DNA of 64,000 bases from Kribbella antiqua (GCF_004345665.1 NZ_SLWR01000012.1:62001-126000), one strand, 5' to 3'. Numbered from the stretch's first letter, positions 24,235 to 33,266 are shown. The notes: generated by a model from the letters alone, not told the origin. Numbers and translations: made by a program.

Positions 24235-26594
24235 CGCCAGTCCCGCACCTCCGGCAGGTCCTCGCCGTACGTCGTGACATGGCTCCGATGCCGCACCCGC
24301 TGGTCGGCGAAGTACTGCCGCGCCGTCACCGCGCGCGTCCCGAGGGACGGCACGCGATCGATCACGTCCATCGCCAGGTGGTACCGATCGAGGTTGTTCA
24401 GCACCACCATGTCGAACGGCGTGGTCGTCGTACCTTCCTCGATGTAGCCGCGGACGTGCAGGTTGTGGTGCCCGTGCCGCCGGTACGTGAGCCGATGGAT
24501 CAGCCATGGGTAGCCGTGATACGCGAAGATCACCGGCTTGTCGGTGGTGAACAACGCGTCGAACTCGGCATCCTCCAACCCGTGTGGATGCTCGCGGGAG
24601 TCCTGCAATCGCATCAGGTCGACCACGTTGACCACCCGGATTCGCAACCCAGGAAGGTGTTTCCGCAGCAGGTCGACCGCGGCGAGCGTCTCCAGCGTCG
24701 GTACGTCGCCGGCGCACGCCATCACCACATCGGGATCGCCCGCGTCGTTGCTGGCGAAGTCCCACACGCCGATGCCACGTGCGCAGTGCAGCGCGGCCGA
24801 TTCCCAGTCGAGCCAGTTCGGTTGCGGTTGCTTGCCTGCGACAACGACGTTGATGTAGTTGCGGGTCCGCAGGCAGTGATCCATTGTCGACAGCAACGTG
24901 TTCGCATCCGGCGGCAAGTACACCCGGACCACTTCCGCCTTCTTGTTCACCACATGGTCGATGAACCCGGGATCCTGGTGCGAGAACCCGTTGTGGTCCT
25001 GCCGCCAGACGTGCGACGTGAGCAGATAGTTCAGCGAAGGGACCGGCCGCCGCCAGTCGAGCCGGTTGATCGTCTTCAGCCACTTCGCGTGCTGGTTCAC
25101 CATCGAGTCGACGATGTGCACGAAGGCCTCGTACGACGAGAACAGCCCGTGCCTACCGGTGAGCAGGTACCCCTCCAACCAGCCCTGGCAGGTGTGCTCG
25201 CTGAGCAGCTCCATCACCCGGCCGTCCGGCGCGAGGTTCTGGTCGGTGTCCCGCCGGCCCGCGAGCCACGCCTTGCCGGTCACGTCATAGACCGCGTTCA
25301 GCCGGTTCGACTCGGTCTCGTCCGGCCCGACCAGGCGCAGATTGTGATAATCGGCGTTCAACTCGAAGGCATCCCGCAGGTACGCCGCGAACACCTTCGT
25401 CGGCTCCCCGTCCTCAGCTCCCGGCGACTTCACCGGTACGGCGTACTCCGCAACCTGCGGCAGTTCGAGATCACGCGCCACCAGCCCTCCGTTCGCCTGC
25501 GGACACGAACCCATCCGCAACGACGGCCCGGGCGCCAGCTTCAGCAGCCGCTCGACCGGTCGCCCGGCTTCGTCGAACAACTCCTCCGGACGGTACGAAC
25601 GCAGCCAGGACTCCAACTGCCGCAGGTGTTCCTCGTTCGTCCGTACGCCGGACAACGGCACCTGATGCGATCGCCAGGTGTCCTCGACCGGCTCGCCGTC
25701 GACCGTGTGCGGGCCGGTCCAGCCCTTCGGCGTCTTCAGCACGATCATCGGCCAGGCAGCCCGGGCCGGGCTTTCCGGGGCGGTCCGAGCCTCGAGCTGG
25801 ATCTCGTCGATCCGGTCCAGACAGCGATCCAGGGTTGCCGCCAGCGCCTGATGCACTGTCGCCGGATCCGAGCCTTCCACCAGATACGGCTCATGACCGT
25901 ATCCACGGAGCAACGCAGTCAGTTCGTCGTCACCGATCCGTGCGAGCACTGCCGGGTTCGCGATCTTGTAGCCGTTCAGATGCAGGATCGGCAGTACCGC
26001 GCCGTCCCGGGCTGGATCGAGGAACTTGTTCGAGTGCCACGACGTCGCCAGCGGCCCGGTCTCCGCCTCGCCGTCCCCGACCACGCAGGCGACGACGAGG
26101 TCCGGGTTGTCGGCGGCGGCGCCGTACGCATGACTCAGTGAGTAGCCGAGTTCGCCGCCCTCGTTGATCGATCCCGGAACGTCGGCCGCGACATGACTCG
26201 GGATGCCGCCCGGGAACGAGAACTGTTTGAACAGCCGCGTCATCCCGAGCTCGTCCTGGGTCGTGTTCGGGTAGGCCTCTGTCCAGCTCCCTTCCAGCCA
26301 GGTGTTCGCCACGATGGCCGGGCCGCCGTGGCCGGGACCGATGACGTACATGAGTTGGCGTTCTCGTTGCCGGATCACCCGATTCAGGTGCGTGTAGAGG
26401 AGGTTCAGGCCGGGCGTCGTGCCCCAGTGGCCGAGCAGGCGGGGTTTGATGTGCTCCGGCCGCAAAGGTGCCTTGAGCAACGGATTTGCGAGCAGGTAGA
26501 TCTGGCCGACGGACAGGTAGTTGGCCGCCCGCCAGTACGCATCGAGGCCTTGCAACTCCTCGTCGCTCAGCGGGGTGGCGTCGATCTGTTGCAC
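24222..26594 (-). CDS. xfp: Xylulose-5-phosphate/fructose-6-phosphate phosphoketolase
   Basis: 790 residues, full family length. Thiamine-diphosphate enzyme that splits xylulose 5-P or fructose 6-P with phosphate into acetyl phosphate and an aldose phosphate. Visible signatures: N-terminal LDAYWRAANYLSVGQIYL, GHWGTTPGLNLLYTHLNR, YVIGPGHGGPA, FPGGIPSHVAADVPGSINEGGELGYSLSHAYGA, the ThDP site VVGDGEAETGPLATSWHSNKFL, and C-terminal HYNLHVRGY-type GHHNLHVRGYIEEGTTTTPFDM. First gene of a coupled pair with ackA; a GH13 enzyme lies 13 bp upstream on the same strand, so all three may be one transcript for overflow carbon. Confidence 0.95.
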   Translation of the reverse strand: MQQIDATPLSDEELQGLDAYWRAANYLSVGQIYLLANPLLKAPLRPEHIKPRLLGHWGTTPGLNLLYTHLNRVIRQRERQLMYVIGPGHGGPAIVANTWLEGSWTEAYPNTTQDELGMTRLFKQFSFPGGIPSHVAADVPGSINEGGELGYSLSHAYGAAADNPDLVVACVVGDGEAETGPLATSWHSNKFLDPARDGAVLPILHLNGYKIANPAVLARIGDDELTALLRGYGHEPYLVEGSDPATVHQALAATLDRCLDRIDEIQLEARTAPESPARAAWPMIVLKTPKGWTGPHTVDGEPVEDTWRSHQVPLSGVRTNEEHLRQLESWLRSYRPEELFDEAGRPVERLLKLAPGPSLRMGSCPQANGGLVARDLELPQVAEYAVPVKSPGAEDGEPTKVFAAYLRDAFELNADYHNLRLVGPDETESNRLNAVYDVTGKAWLAGRRDTDQNLAPDGRVMELLSEHTCQGWLEGYLLTGRHGLFSSYEAFVHIVDSMVNQHAKWLKTINRLDWRRPVPSLNYLLTSHVWRQDHNGFSHQDPGFIDHVVNKKAEVVRVYLPPDANTLLSTMDHCLRTRNYINVVVAGKQPQPNWLDWESAALHCARGIGVWDFASNDAGDPDVVMACAGDVPTLETLAAVDLLRKHLPGLRIRVVNVVDLMRLQDSREHPHGLEDAEFDALFTTDKPVIFAYHGYPWLIHRLTYRRHGHHNLHVRGYIEEGTTTTPFDMVVLNNLDRYHLAMDVIDRVPSLGTRAVTARQYFADQRVRHRSHVTTYGEDLPEVRDWRWTS

Positions 26595-26607
26595 GAGCTC
26601 CTCCGTT

Positions 26608-28104
26608 TCAGGTGTCTGTCACGCGTAGCCAGCGATAGCCGTAACCGTTCAGCTGCACGGCGCCAGTGGTCGCCGGCTCGTAGTTGCTATCAGCAAGCAA
26701 GTCGGCCATGACGTCGTACGGCAGGGTGACCTCGACCTCGCGGTCGGCGAGGTTCACCAGCATCAGCACGGCTTCGCCGGACCGGTGGTGCAGCAGGCCG
26801 AGGACCGAGGGTTGATCAAATGTCAAGGATTCACACCACCGCACGGGCAGGGCGCCGAGCTCGCGGCGGCGGCGCACCAGCTGGGAGACCCGGCTCAGCA
26901 GTGATCCGCTGCGCAGATCCTGATCGTCGACCTTGTCCCACTCCATCGGCGTCCGCACCGGTTCCCGATCGGGGAGCGACAGGTCGTCCGCCATACCGAT
27001 CTCCTCGCCGTACCGGACGATCGGGACACCCGGCAACGACTGGACGAGTGCATGGGCCATCGCGACCCGCCGATCGCTGCCCAGCATCGGCGCGAGCCGG
27101 CGGCGGATTCCGCGCCCGAAAGCCCGCATCTCCTCCTTGGGCGCGAAGGCGGCGAGCACCTCGTCACGTTCGGAAGCTGTCAGCCGTTCGAGGTCGAGCT
27201 CGTCGTGGTTGCGCAGCCAGTTGACGTACGTACAGGCGTCCGGCGGCTGCGGCTGGTCCCGCAACGCGCGTACCACCGGCTCCGCCTCACCACGCGCCAT
27301 CGCGAGGAAGATCAGGTTGTTCATCCAGAAATTCAGTACGGCGTGCAGCCGGTCGGCGTCGCCGAAGTAGTGCCGATACTCGTCCGGCGGCGCATCCACT
27401 TCGCCCATCATCGGAGCGCCGTTCCCGGCCGAGCAGAGCTCGGTGAGGAACCAGAAACCCCGATCGCGTTCGTCGATCGCCGCCGCCTGCCGGACCATGT
27501 AAGGCACCGCGTCCACCCGGAACCCGTCCACGCCCCGATCCAGCCAATGCCTGACGATCCTTCGGATCTCCTCCAGCACCGCCGGATTCCCGACGTTCAG
27601 GTCTGGCTCGTGGCGGTAGAACGCATGCCGGTAGTACTTCCCGGCCGTCTCGTCGTACGCCCAGACCGAGTCCTCGGCACCGGGAAAGACCGGCTCGCTC
27701 ACGACCCCGTCGTCGTACGGCTCGGACGCCCAGACGTAGTAGTCCCGGTACGGCGATTCCGGATCCTCCCGAGCCGCCTTGAACCACGGATGGTCGATGG
27801 AGGTGTGCTGTACGACGAGCTCCACCAGCACCCGCAGCTCCACCTGATGGCAGCGCGCGACGAGCTTCTCGAAGTCCGCCATGGTGCCGAACCGCGACGA
27901 CACGTCACAGTGGTCGACGACGTCGTACCCGCCGTCCCGGTACGGCGAGACGTAGAACGGCTGCAGCCAGACGGTGTCGGCCCCGACCGCGCGGATGTGA
28001 TCGAGCCGCCGCAGTACGCCGTTGAGGTCGCCGAGACCGTCCCCGTCGGTGTCGAAGAAGGTCGCGGGGTCGAGCTGGTAGATCGCCCTTCCGTCGAGCC
28101 TCAG
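26608..28104 (-). CDS. Trehalose-synthase-like GH13 enzyme, probable CTG start
   Basis: About 498 residues of a (beta/alpha)8 alpha-amylase-family enzyme like TreS (maltose alpha-D-glucosyltransferase). The beta1 region, GRAIYQLDPATFFDTDGDGLGDL and DGGYDVVDHCDVSSRFG, is encoded between 28104 and 27903 with no ATG, GTG or TTG in frame; the first ordinary start (GTG 27903) would delete it. Later motifs: VELVVQHTS (region I), GVDGFRVDAVPYM (nucleophile Asp), a Glu in MMGEVDAPPDEY, and WLRNHDELDLERL (region IV). I therefore place the start at CTG 28104, which overlaps the upstream stop as CTGA, like the common ATGA overlap. Likely acts in trehalose/maltose/glycogen turnover. Confidence 0.8.
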   Translation of the reverse strand: MRLDGRAIYQLDPATFFDTDGDGLGDLNGVLRRLDHIRAVGADTVWLQPFYVSPYRDGGYDVVDHCDVSSRFGTMADFEKLVARCHQVELRVLVELVVQHTSIDHPWFKAAREDPESPYRDYYVWASEPYDDGVVSEPVFPGAEDSVWAYDETAGKYYRHAFYRHEPDLNVGNPAVLEEIRRIVRHWLDRGVDGFRVDAVPYMVRQAAAIDERDRGFWFLTELCSAGNGAPMMGEVDAPPDEYRHYFGDADRLHAVLNFWMNNLIFLAMARGEAEPVVRALRDQPQPPDACTYVNWLRNHDELDLERLTASERDEVLAAFAPKEEMRAFGRGIRRRLAPMLGSDRRVAMAHALVQSLPGVPIVRYGEEIGMADDLSLPDREPVRTPMEWDKVDDQDLRSGSLLSRVSQLVRRRRELGALPVRWCESLTFDQPSVLGLLHHRSGEAVLMLVNLADREVEVTLPYDVMADLLADSNYEPATTGAVQLNGYGYRWLRVTDT

Positions 28105-28424
28105 CGTCCTACGGCCTTCTCGAGCTGGGCCTTGGTCATCTTCGAACGGCCCTTGATGTTCTTGTTCTTGGCCTCGTTGTAGAGCTGCTCCTTGGTCCGG
28201 CCCTTCGACCCGCTGTGCGAGCGCAGGCCGCCGCGCCGTCCGGACGAGATGTCGTCGGTGGAGGTACGGCTCTTCTCCTTGGCCTCGCCGGAACGCGCCC
28301 GCTCCTTGTTGACCGTGCGGGCAGCGATCTCCTCGGCCTTGTCCTCGCTCCGGCCGCGCTTCTTCAGGCCGGCCTTGATGTGCTCGTACTGCCGCTCACG
28401 CTTCGGGCTCGATCCTGCAGGCAT
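28101..28424 (-). CDS. Small basic protein with Rho-N-like C-terminus
   Basis: 107 residues, strongly basic. N-terminal PKRERQYEHIKAGLKKRGRSEDKAEEIAARTVNKERAR is the pattern of small plasmid-stabilisation-like proteins; after a Ser/Gly linker, GRTKEQLYNEAKNKNIKGRSKMTKAQLEKAVG resembles the SAP/Rho N-terminal helical motif that binds nucleic acid. GAGAGGAG precedes ATG 28424. Its stop overlaps the start of the GH13 gene by 4 nt. It lies beside topoisomerase IB and Ku, fitting a DNA- or RNA-associated role, not demonstrated. Confidence 0.7.
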   Translation of the reverse strand: MPAGSSPKRERQYEHIKAGLKKRGRSEDKAEEIAARTVNKERARSGEAKEKSRTSTDDISSGRRGGLRSHSGSKGRTKEQLYNEAKNKNIKGRSKMTKAQLEKAVGR

Positions 28425-28483
28425 GGCAATACTCCTCTCAGCTTTCAGCCGTCCAGCCCGGTACCCGCTGTGCAACCGGGCAA

Positions 28484-29485
28484 TCAACCTTCAGCAAGCA
28501 GCCTGGCCACGGAGCGTTCCAGCGCGAGACGGGTCTTCTGGTCGTCCAAATCGTTGCCCCGCTTCCGGACCGCCGCCGCTACCGTCCGGCCCTGCTCGTA
28601 CTGCGTGACGACGCGTGGATCGACGTACGACGACCTCGCCACGGCCGGCGTATTGCCGAGATGGTCGGCGACGTCCGCGAACATCTCCTTCACCGCCTTC
28701 TTCGTAGCAGGCAGGTCCGCTTGGGCAAGATCCACCGCGGCATGCACGGTCGCGGTCCAGGTCCGCAGGTCCTTCACCGTGAAGTCGTCGCCGACCAGTT
28801 CCTGGAACCGCTCGTTGATCATGGTCGCGTCGATCTCATGCCAGCCGTCGCGGTCGCGGTATACGAGCAGTTGCGGCTTGCCGTGGCGGGCCCGTTTGAG
28901 CGAGGAGACAGCTTCGACCAGGTGGTCGTCCGACAGCTCGATGACCCGTTCGACGCCGCCCTTGGCGACGAAGTCGAACACCAACTTGCCGTCGCGGACC
29001 TGTACGTCGTCGCGGAGTAGCGTGGCGGCGCCGCGGCTGCCGTGTTCCTCGGCGTACTCGGTGTTGCCGGTCCGGAAGACGCCGTGGTCGAGCATCCGCA
29101 GCGCGACCGCGAGGACCCGCTCGCGGCTGATTCCCTTGCGGCAGAGGTCGCGGTCGACGGCCTTACGAAAGGCCGGTAGCCGGCGGGCGAGACGCCGTAC
29201 TCGATCATGCTTGTCGGCGTCCTGGGTGGTGCGCCAGTCGTCGTGGTAGAGGTACTGGCGGCGGCCGGCGTCGTCGGTGCCCATCGCCTGCAAGTGACCG
29301 TTCGGATACGGACAGATCCAGACGTCCTTCCAGGCCGGCGGAATGGCCAGCGCGCGGATCCGCTCCAGGGTCTCCGGGTCGGTGATCCGCTTGCCATCGG
29401 CATCGCGGTAGACGAAGCCACGCCCGTGCCCCCGCCGGGTCAGGCCGGGCTGGGCCGGATCGCTACGTCGTAACCGCATACCCAT
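28484..29485 (-). CDS. DNA topoisomerase IB (poxvirus-like bacterial type)
   Basis: 333 residues. Bacterial type IB enzyme relaxing supercoils through a 3'-phosphotyrosine. N-terminal DNA-binding domain: GRGFVYRDADGKRITDPETLERIRALAIPPAWKDVWICPYPNGHLQA. Catalytic domain: ALRMLDHGVFRTGNTEYAEEHGSRG (first Arg region), KGGVERVI, KDLRTWTATVHAA (Arg/Lys), and SSYVDPRVVTQYEQG with the nucleophile Tyr. ATG 29485 or 29479 is possible; neither has a strong ribosome site. Divergent from the CsbD gene. Confidence 0.9.
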   Translation of the reverse strand: MGMRLRRSDPAQPGLTRRGHGRGFVYRDADGKRITDPETLERIRALAIPPAWKDVWICPYPNGHLQAMGTDDAGRRQYLYHDDWRTTQDADKHDRVRRLARRLPAFRKAVDRDLCRKGISRERVLAVALRMLDHGVFRTGNTEYAEEHGSRGAATLLRDDVQVRDGKLVFDFVAKGGVERVIELSDDHLVEAVSSLKRARHGKPQLLVYRDRDGWHEIDATMINERFQELVGDDFTVKDLRTWTATVHAAVDLAQADLPATKKAVKEMFADVADHLGNTPAVARSSYVDPRVVTQYEQGRTVAAAVRKRGNDLDDQKTRLALERSVARLLAEG

Positions 29486-29561
29486 CCGATACCCGGACCG
29501 CATGCATGGGGCGGAGAAGCGGCGGGAACCGGGGGGCCACGGACCCACGAAGGAGAGACGG

Positions 29562-29735
29562 ATGGGTACTGGAGACAAGGCGAAGAATGCTGCCGAGGCG
29601 GCAAAGGGCAAGGTCAAGGAAACGACCGGCGACGTCACCGACAACCGCGATCTGGAGGCGAAGGGCCGGGCGGAGAAGACCAAGGCGGACCTGAAACAGG
29701 CCGGCCAAAAGGCGAAGGACGCGCTCAAGGACTAG
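29562..29735 (+). CDS. CsbD family stress protein
   Basis: 57 residues, Lys/Ala/Asp-rich and hydrophilic: MGTGDKAKNAAEAAKGKVKE followed by TGDVTDNRDLEAKGRAEKTKADLKQAGQKAKDALKD, the CsbD pattern. In Bacillus the namesake is under SigB control; here a SigB-class sigma gene lies 6 kb away. AAGGAGAG before ATG 29562. Small disordered or helical general-stress protein. Confidence 0.9.
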   Translation: MGTGDKAKNAAEAAKGKVKETTGDVTDNRDLEAKGRAEKTKADLKQAGQKAKDALKD

Positions 29736-29756
29736 GGTCTGGGGTAGTTTCGGGGA

Positions 29757-30620
29757 GTGGACTTCGACGAGGCAGCCGACGCGCTCTATGCGACGTCGGC
29801 TGCCGATTTCATTGCTACCCGCAACGAGCTGGCGAAGCAGCTGAAAGCGGACGGCGATCAGCTCGGATCGACCCGGCTGAAGGCGTTGCGGAAGCCGACC
29901 GTCGCCGCCTGGGTGACGAACCTGGTGGCGCGCTCGCTGCAGGACGAATTGGACGACCTGCTCGCGCTGGGAGACGAGTTCCGCGCGGCGACCGCGGACC
30001 TGGACGGCGAGCGGTTGCGTGAGCTGACGCCGAAGCGGCACCAGCTGATCGACAAACTGGCGAAGGACGCGTCCAAGCTGGCCGAGAAACAAGGCCAGAA
30101 GGTCAGCGCCGACGTCGGTCAGAAGCTGCGCGAGACGCTCGACGCCGCGTTGGTGGACCCCGCCGCGGGCGGCGCGGTACGGGAGGGGCGCCTGAGCAGC
30201 GCGCTCCGGCATGTCGGGTTCGGCGTCGTCGACGAGAACGGCGAACCGGCCAACGTCACCCCGCTCACCGACGAACGCCGGCAGAAGGCCCGCGAGCGTC
30301 GTCAGGCGACGGCCAAGGTCGAGGAGGAGTCGGCGGCCGCCAAGCGCAAGCGGGAACAGGCCGAGCGGGCCGAGGAAGAACGCGAGGCGGCGGAGAAGGC
30401 TCAGGCCAAACAGGCGTTCGAGGACGCGGTCGCGGCGGCGCAGGAGGCCGAGGCAACGGTCGAGGACCTCGACAACCAGCTCGACGCGGCCCGCGAGGCG
30501 CTGGCCGAGGCGCAGGAGCTCGTACGACGGCTGGGCGCGGAGCTGGACGAGGCACGCCGGGCCGCCCGGGACGCACAGAAGGAGAGCCGGGAGGCGCGGA
30601 AGCGGTACAACCGGCTCTGA
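29757..30620 (+). CDS. Coiled-coil protein of unknown function
   Basis: 287 residues. A helical N-terminal domain (FDEAADALYATSAADFIATRNELAKQL... KALRKPTVAAWVTNLVAR) is followed from about 170 by a long charged coiled coil rich in Ala/Glu/Arg/Gln. No catalytic motif is seen. The promoter is clear: TAGTTT at 29745-29750 is exactly 6 nt before GTG 29757, a leaderless start. It is immediately upstream of ku (41 bp), so a role with end-joining or chromatin is possible but unproven. Confidence 0.7.
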   Translation: MDFDEAADALYATSAADFIATRNELAKQLKADGDQLGSTRLKALRKPTVAAWVTNLVARSLQDELDDLLALGDEFRAATADLDGERLRELTPKRHQLIDKLAKDASKLAEKQGQKVSADVGQKLRETLDAALVDPAAGGAVREGRLSSALRHVGFGVVDENGEPANVTPLTDERRQKARERRQATAKVEEESAAAKRKREQAERAEEEREAAEKAQAKQAFEDAVAAAQEAEATVEDLDNQLDAAREALAEAQELVRRLGAELDEARRAARDAQKESREARKRYNRL

Positions 30621-30661
30621 GCCGGGTACCGGGCCTCTTGGCTGTTTGAGAGGAGTGAGCG

Positions 30662-31561
30662 ATGGCGCGGTCGATCTGGAGCGGGTACATCAACTTCGGG
30701 CTGGTCTCGGTGCCGGTCGGGATGTACAGCGCGACCGAGGAGCACGAGCTCGACTTCCACCAGTTCCAGAAGGGGACGTCGGACCGGATCCGGTACAAGC
30801 GGGTGAACGAGCGTACCGGTCGTGAGGTGCCGTTCGAGAAGATCGTCAAGGGGCACGACGTCGGCGGCGGCGAGTACGTCATCGTCGATCCGGAAGAGCT
30901 GGAGGACATCGCGCCGGGCAAATCCCGGTCGCTGGAGATCTCCACCTTCGTCGACCTGGACGAGATCGACCCGATCCATTTCCAGAAGAGCTACTACCTC
31001 GGTCCGTCGGACAAGGAGAACGCGTCGTCGTACGCGTTGATGCGGGACGCGCTGGCGAAGACGAACCGGGCCGGGATCGCCAAGTTCGTGATGCGCGGCA
31101 AGGAGTACCTGGCCACGATCCGGGCCGACGGCAAGGTTCTGGTGCTGGAGACGATGTTCTTCGCCGACGAGATCCGCGACCCGGCCAAGGAGGTCGGCAA
31201 CCTGCCAGCCAAATCGGGCGCGACCAAGCAACTGTCGATGGCGGTCAACCTGATCGAGGCGATGAGCGGCGAGTGGAAGCCGTCCGACTACAAGGACACC
31301 TACACCGAACGGGTGCAGAAGCTGGTCGACACCAAGCGCAAGGGCAAGGAGGTCGTCTTCACCGAGGAGGAGCCCGAGGCCACCACCTCCACCGACCTGG
31401 TCACCGCCCTCCGAGCCTCCGTCGAAGCCGCCCGCTCCCGCCGCGGCAGCACGACGAAGAAGTCCACCGCCAAGAAGACGGCGAAGAAGTCCACCACGAA
31501 AAAGTCGACAGCCAAGAAGACCACCACCAAGAAAGCCAGCACTCGGAAGAAAGCGGCCTGA
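30662..31561 (+). CDS. ku: Ku DNA end-binding protein
   Basis: 299 residues. The Ku core (about 1-250) begins ARSIWSGYINFGLVSVPVGMYSATEEHELDFHQFQ and includes GKEYLATIRADGKVLVLETMFFADE, forming the homodimeric ring that threads on double-strand ends. The C-terminal 45 residues are Lys/Ser/Thr repeats (KKSTAKKTAKKSTTKKSTAKK), a basic tail of the kind that aids DNA binding and sliding. GAGAGGAG precedes ATG 30662. The partner ligase LigD is not in the window. Confidence 0.95.
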   Translation: MARSIWSGYINFGLVSVPVGMYSATEEHELDFHQFQKGTSDRIRYKRVNERTGREVPFEKIVKGHDVGGGEYVIVDPEELEDIAPGKSRSLEISTFVDLDEIDPIHFQKSYYLGPSDKENASSYALMRDALAKTNRAGIAKFVMRGKEYLATIRADGKVLVLETMFFADEIRDPAKEVGNLPAKSGATKQLSMAVNLIEAMSGEWKPSDYKDTYTERVQKLVDTKRKGKEVVFTEEEPEATTSTDLVTALRASVEAARSRRGSTTKKSTAKKTAKKSTTKKSTAKKTTTKKASTRKKAA

Positions 31562-31623
31562 GCACCCACCGCCGGCGCGGGCGGCGTCGTCGCCTGTGAG
31601 GTTGATCGATAGAGTTCGGGGTC

Positions 31624-32337
31624 GTGGGTGCCGCGGAGTTGATGTTGGGGGGCATCGTTCTGCTGGGGGCTTCGGTGCAGTGGTTGACCGGGATGGGGTT
31701 CGCGCTGGTTGCTGTGCCGGCGTTGGTGTTGCTGCTCGGTCCGGGTGACGGCGTAGCGCTCGCCAACTGTGCGGCCGGGGTCATCTGCCTCGTCGGGCTG
31801 ACGAGCGGCTGGGAGCGGGTGCGGCTCAAGGCGATGGTCCCGCTCATCCTCGCGGCCGCCTGCACCGTTCCGCTCGGCACTTGGGTCTCCAACCGCCTGC
31901 CGGAGCCGATTCTCTTCGTGAGCATGGGCGCCTTGGTGATCGTCGCCGTACTCCTGATGTTGCGCGGTGCCCGGGTCCACTCTCTCAGCGGTCTCAGCGG
32001 TGCCCTCGGCGCGGGCGCGGCGGGCGGCTTCATGAACGCAGCGGCCGGCCTCGGCGGGACGCCGGTCTCCCTCTACGCCGTCAACGCGGGCTGGACGATC
32101 CGCGAGTTCGTGCCGAACGGGCTCTTCTTCGGGCTCATCGTGAACATCTTCTCGGTCGCCACCAACAGACTCCCGCACCTCACGCAAGGCAACTGGATAG
32201 CGGCGGCCACCGGCCTCGTCCTCGGCGCGCTCATCGGCCGCGCCCTCTCCGGCCGCGTCCCCGAACGCCACGCCCGGCGCCTCGTCCTCCTACTCGCCCT
32301 AACCGGCGGCATCTCAGCCGTCATCAAAGGCCTGTAG
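31624..32337 (+). CDS. TauE/SafE family membrane transporter
   Basis: 237 residues, about seven or eight membrane segments with the two-repeat topology of the family: MLGGIVLLGASVQWLTGMGFALVAVPALVLLL in the first half and LSGALGAGAAGGFMNAAAGLGGTPVSLYA in the second. Members export or import sulphite, sulphoacetate or similar organic anions. GTG 31624 follows TAGAGT (31610-31615) by 8 nt, so leaderless translation is likely. The 3' end overlaps the convergent LysR gene by 14 bp. Confidence 0.85.
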   Translation: MGAAELMLGGIVLLGASVQWLTGMGFALVAVPALVLLLGPGDGVALANCAAGVICLVGLTSGWERVRLKAMVPLILAAACTVPLGTWVSNRLPEPILFVSMGALVIVAVLLMLRGARVHSLSGLSGALGAGAAGGFMNAAAGLGGTPVSLYAVNAGWTIREFVPNGLFFGLIVNIFSVATNRLPHLTQGNWIAAATGLVLGALIGRALSGRVPERHARRLVLLLALTGGISAVIKGL

Positions 32338-33193
32338 CCCGAACCAGTTCATCCCGTACAACGACCGCCGCACTCCGCGGCCCAGCGTCCGACCGCGTAA
32401 CGACGTACAAGGTGTTCAGCGGCGGCAACTCCGGTTCGGCCAGCAAGACCAACTCACCAGTCGCCAGCAACTCGTCGCACAGATAGGTCGGCAACACACT
32501 CGCACCCGCACCCCGTCGTACGGCGGCCAGCACACCGCGCAGATCGGGTACGACGAGATCCACCGTCCGGGTCAGCCGGGTCCCGAACACGCTGCGCCAG
32601 TAGCGCCGGATGATCGGCGCCTCCTCGGCATACGCGACCAATGGGATCTTGCGCAGCGGCTCCGGCGACGTGATCGCCGTACCGGTCGACCATTGCGGCG
32701 CGGCGACCAGCGCGAACACCTCGTCGTAGAACGGCGTCACCCGAAGGCCCGGGCGGCGGGGCCGGACCGAGCTGATCACCAGATCGAGACTGCGGTTGAG
32801 CAGCCGATCAAGCAGGTCGTCGGGCAGGCCGAACGTCGTACGTACCTGCAGACCGGCCGCGAACCGGCCCGCCAGCGCCGGCAGGACTTGATCACACAGG
32901 AAGTCAGCAGGACCACCGAGGTGAACCGTGCCCGTGGTGGGCGCGTCGAGCTCGTCGCGGAGCAGTCCCTGCAGGGCGTCGATCGGGTCAGCGATTCGGC
33001 GAGCCAGTTCGTCGCCTGCGGAGGTCGGGCGGACGCCGCGAGCCTGGCGTTCGAAGAGTGGGCGGCCGAGCGCGGCTTCCAGCGCCTTGAGCTGCGCCGT
33101 CACGGTCGGCTGCGACAGCCCGAGGACTTGCGCGCCGGCGGTGATCGAGCCGGCCCGGTGGACGGCGAGGAAGCTGCGAAACAGATCCAACAT
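32324..33193 (-). CDS. LysR family transcriptional regulator
   Basis: 289 residues. N-terminal winged helix MLDLFRSFLAVHRAGSITAGAQVLGLSQPTVTAQLKALEAALGRPLFERQ, then a periplasmic-binding-like effector domain beginning HLGGPADFLCDQVLPALAGRF. Divergent from the DJ-1/PfpI gene with a 47-bp palindrome between them, the standard layout for a LysR protein and its target. ATG 33193 is chosen because it begins the HTH. Confidence 0.9.
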   Translation of the reverse strand: MLDLFRSFLAVHRAGSITAGAQVLGLSQPTVTAQLKALEAALGRPLFERQARGVRPTSAGDELARRIADPIDALQGLLRDELDAPTTGTVHLGGPADFLCDQVLPALAGRFAAGLQVRTTFGLPDDLLDRLLNRSLDLVISSVRPRRPGLRVTPFYDEVFALVAAPQWSTGTAITSPEPLRKIPLVAYAEEAPIIRRYWRSVFGTRLTRTVDLVVPDLRGVLAAVRRGAGASVLPTYLCDELLATGELVLLAEPELPPLNTLYVVTRSDAGPRSAAVVVRDELVRATGL

Positions 33194-33240
33194 ATCGGAA
33201 ATCCTATGCCTCACGGCGATTTTTCCTATTGGTTTCCGAT
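33194..33240. promoter_or_regulatory. LysR-type operator with 14-bp inverted half-sites
   Basis: ATCGGAAA (33194-33201) and TTTCCGAT (33233-33240) are perfect complements; read outward, the half-sites ATAGGATTTCCGAT and TATTGGTTTCCGAT are similar over 14 bp. The site fills most of the gap between the divergent LysR and DJ-1 genes. Confidence 0.6.
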
Positions 33241-33266
33241 AGCCCGACCAACGCATCATGGTGCGC

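Noticed and set aside
30662..31561. A complete Ku-LigD end-joining operon
   Set aside because: No ligase D domain is present on either side; only Ku is in the window.
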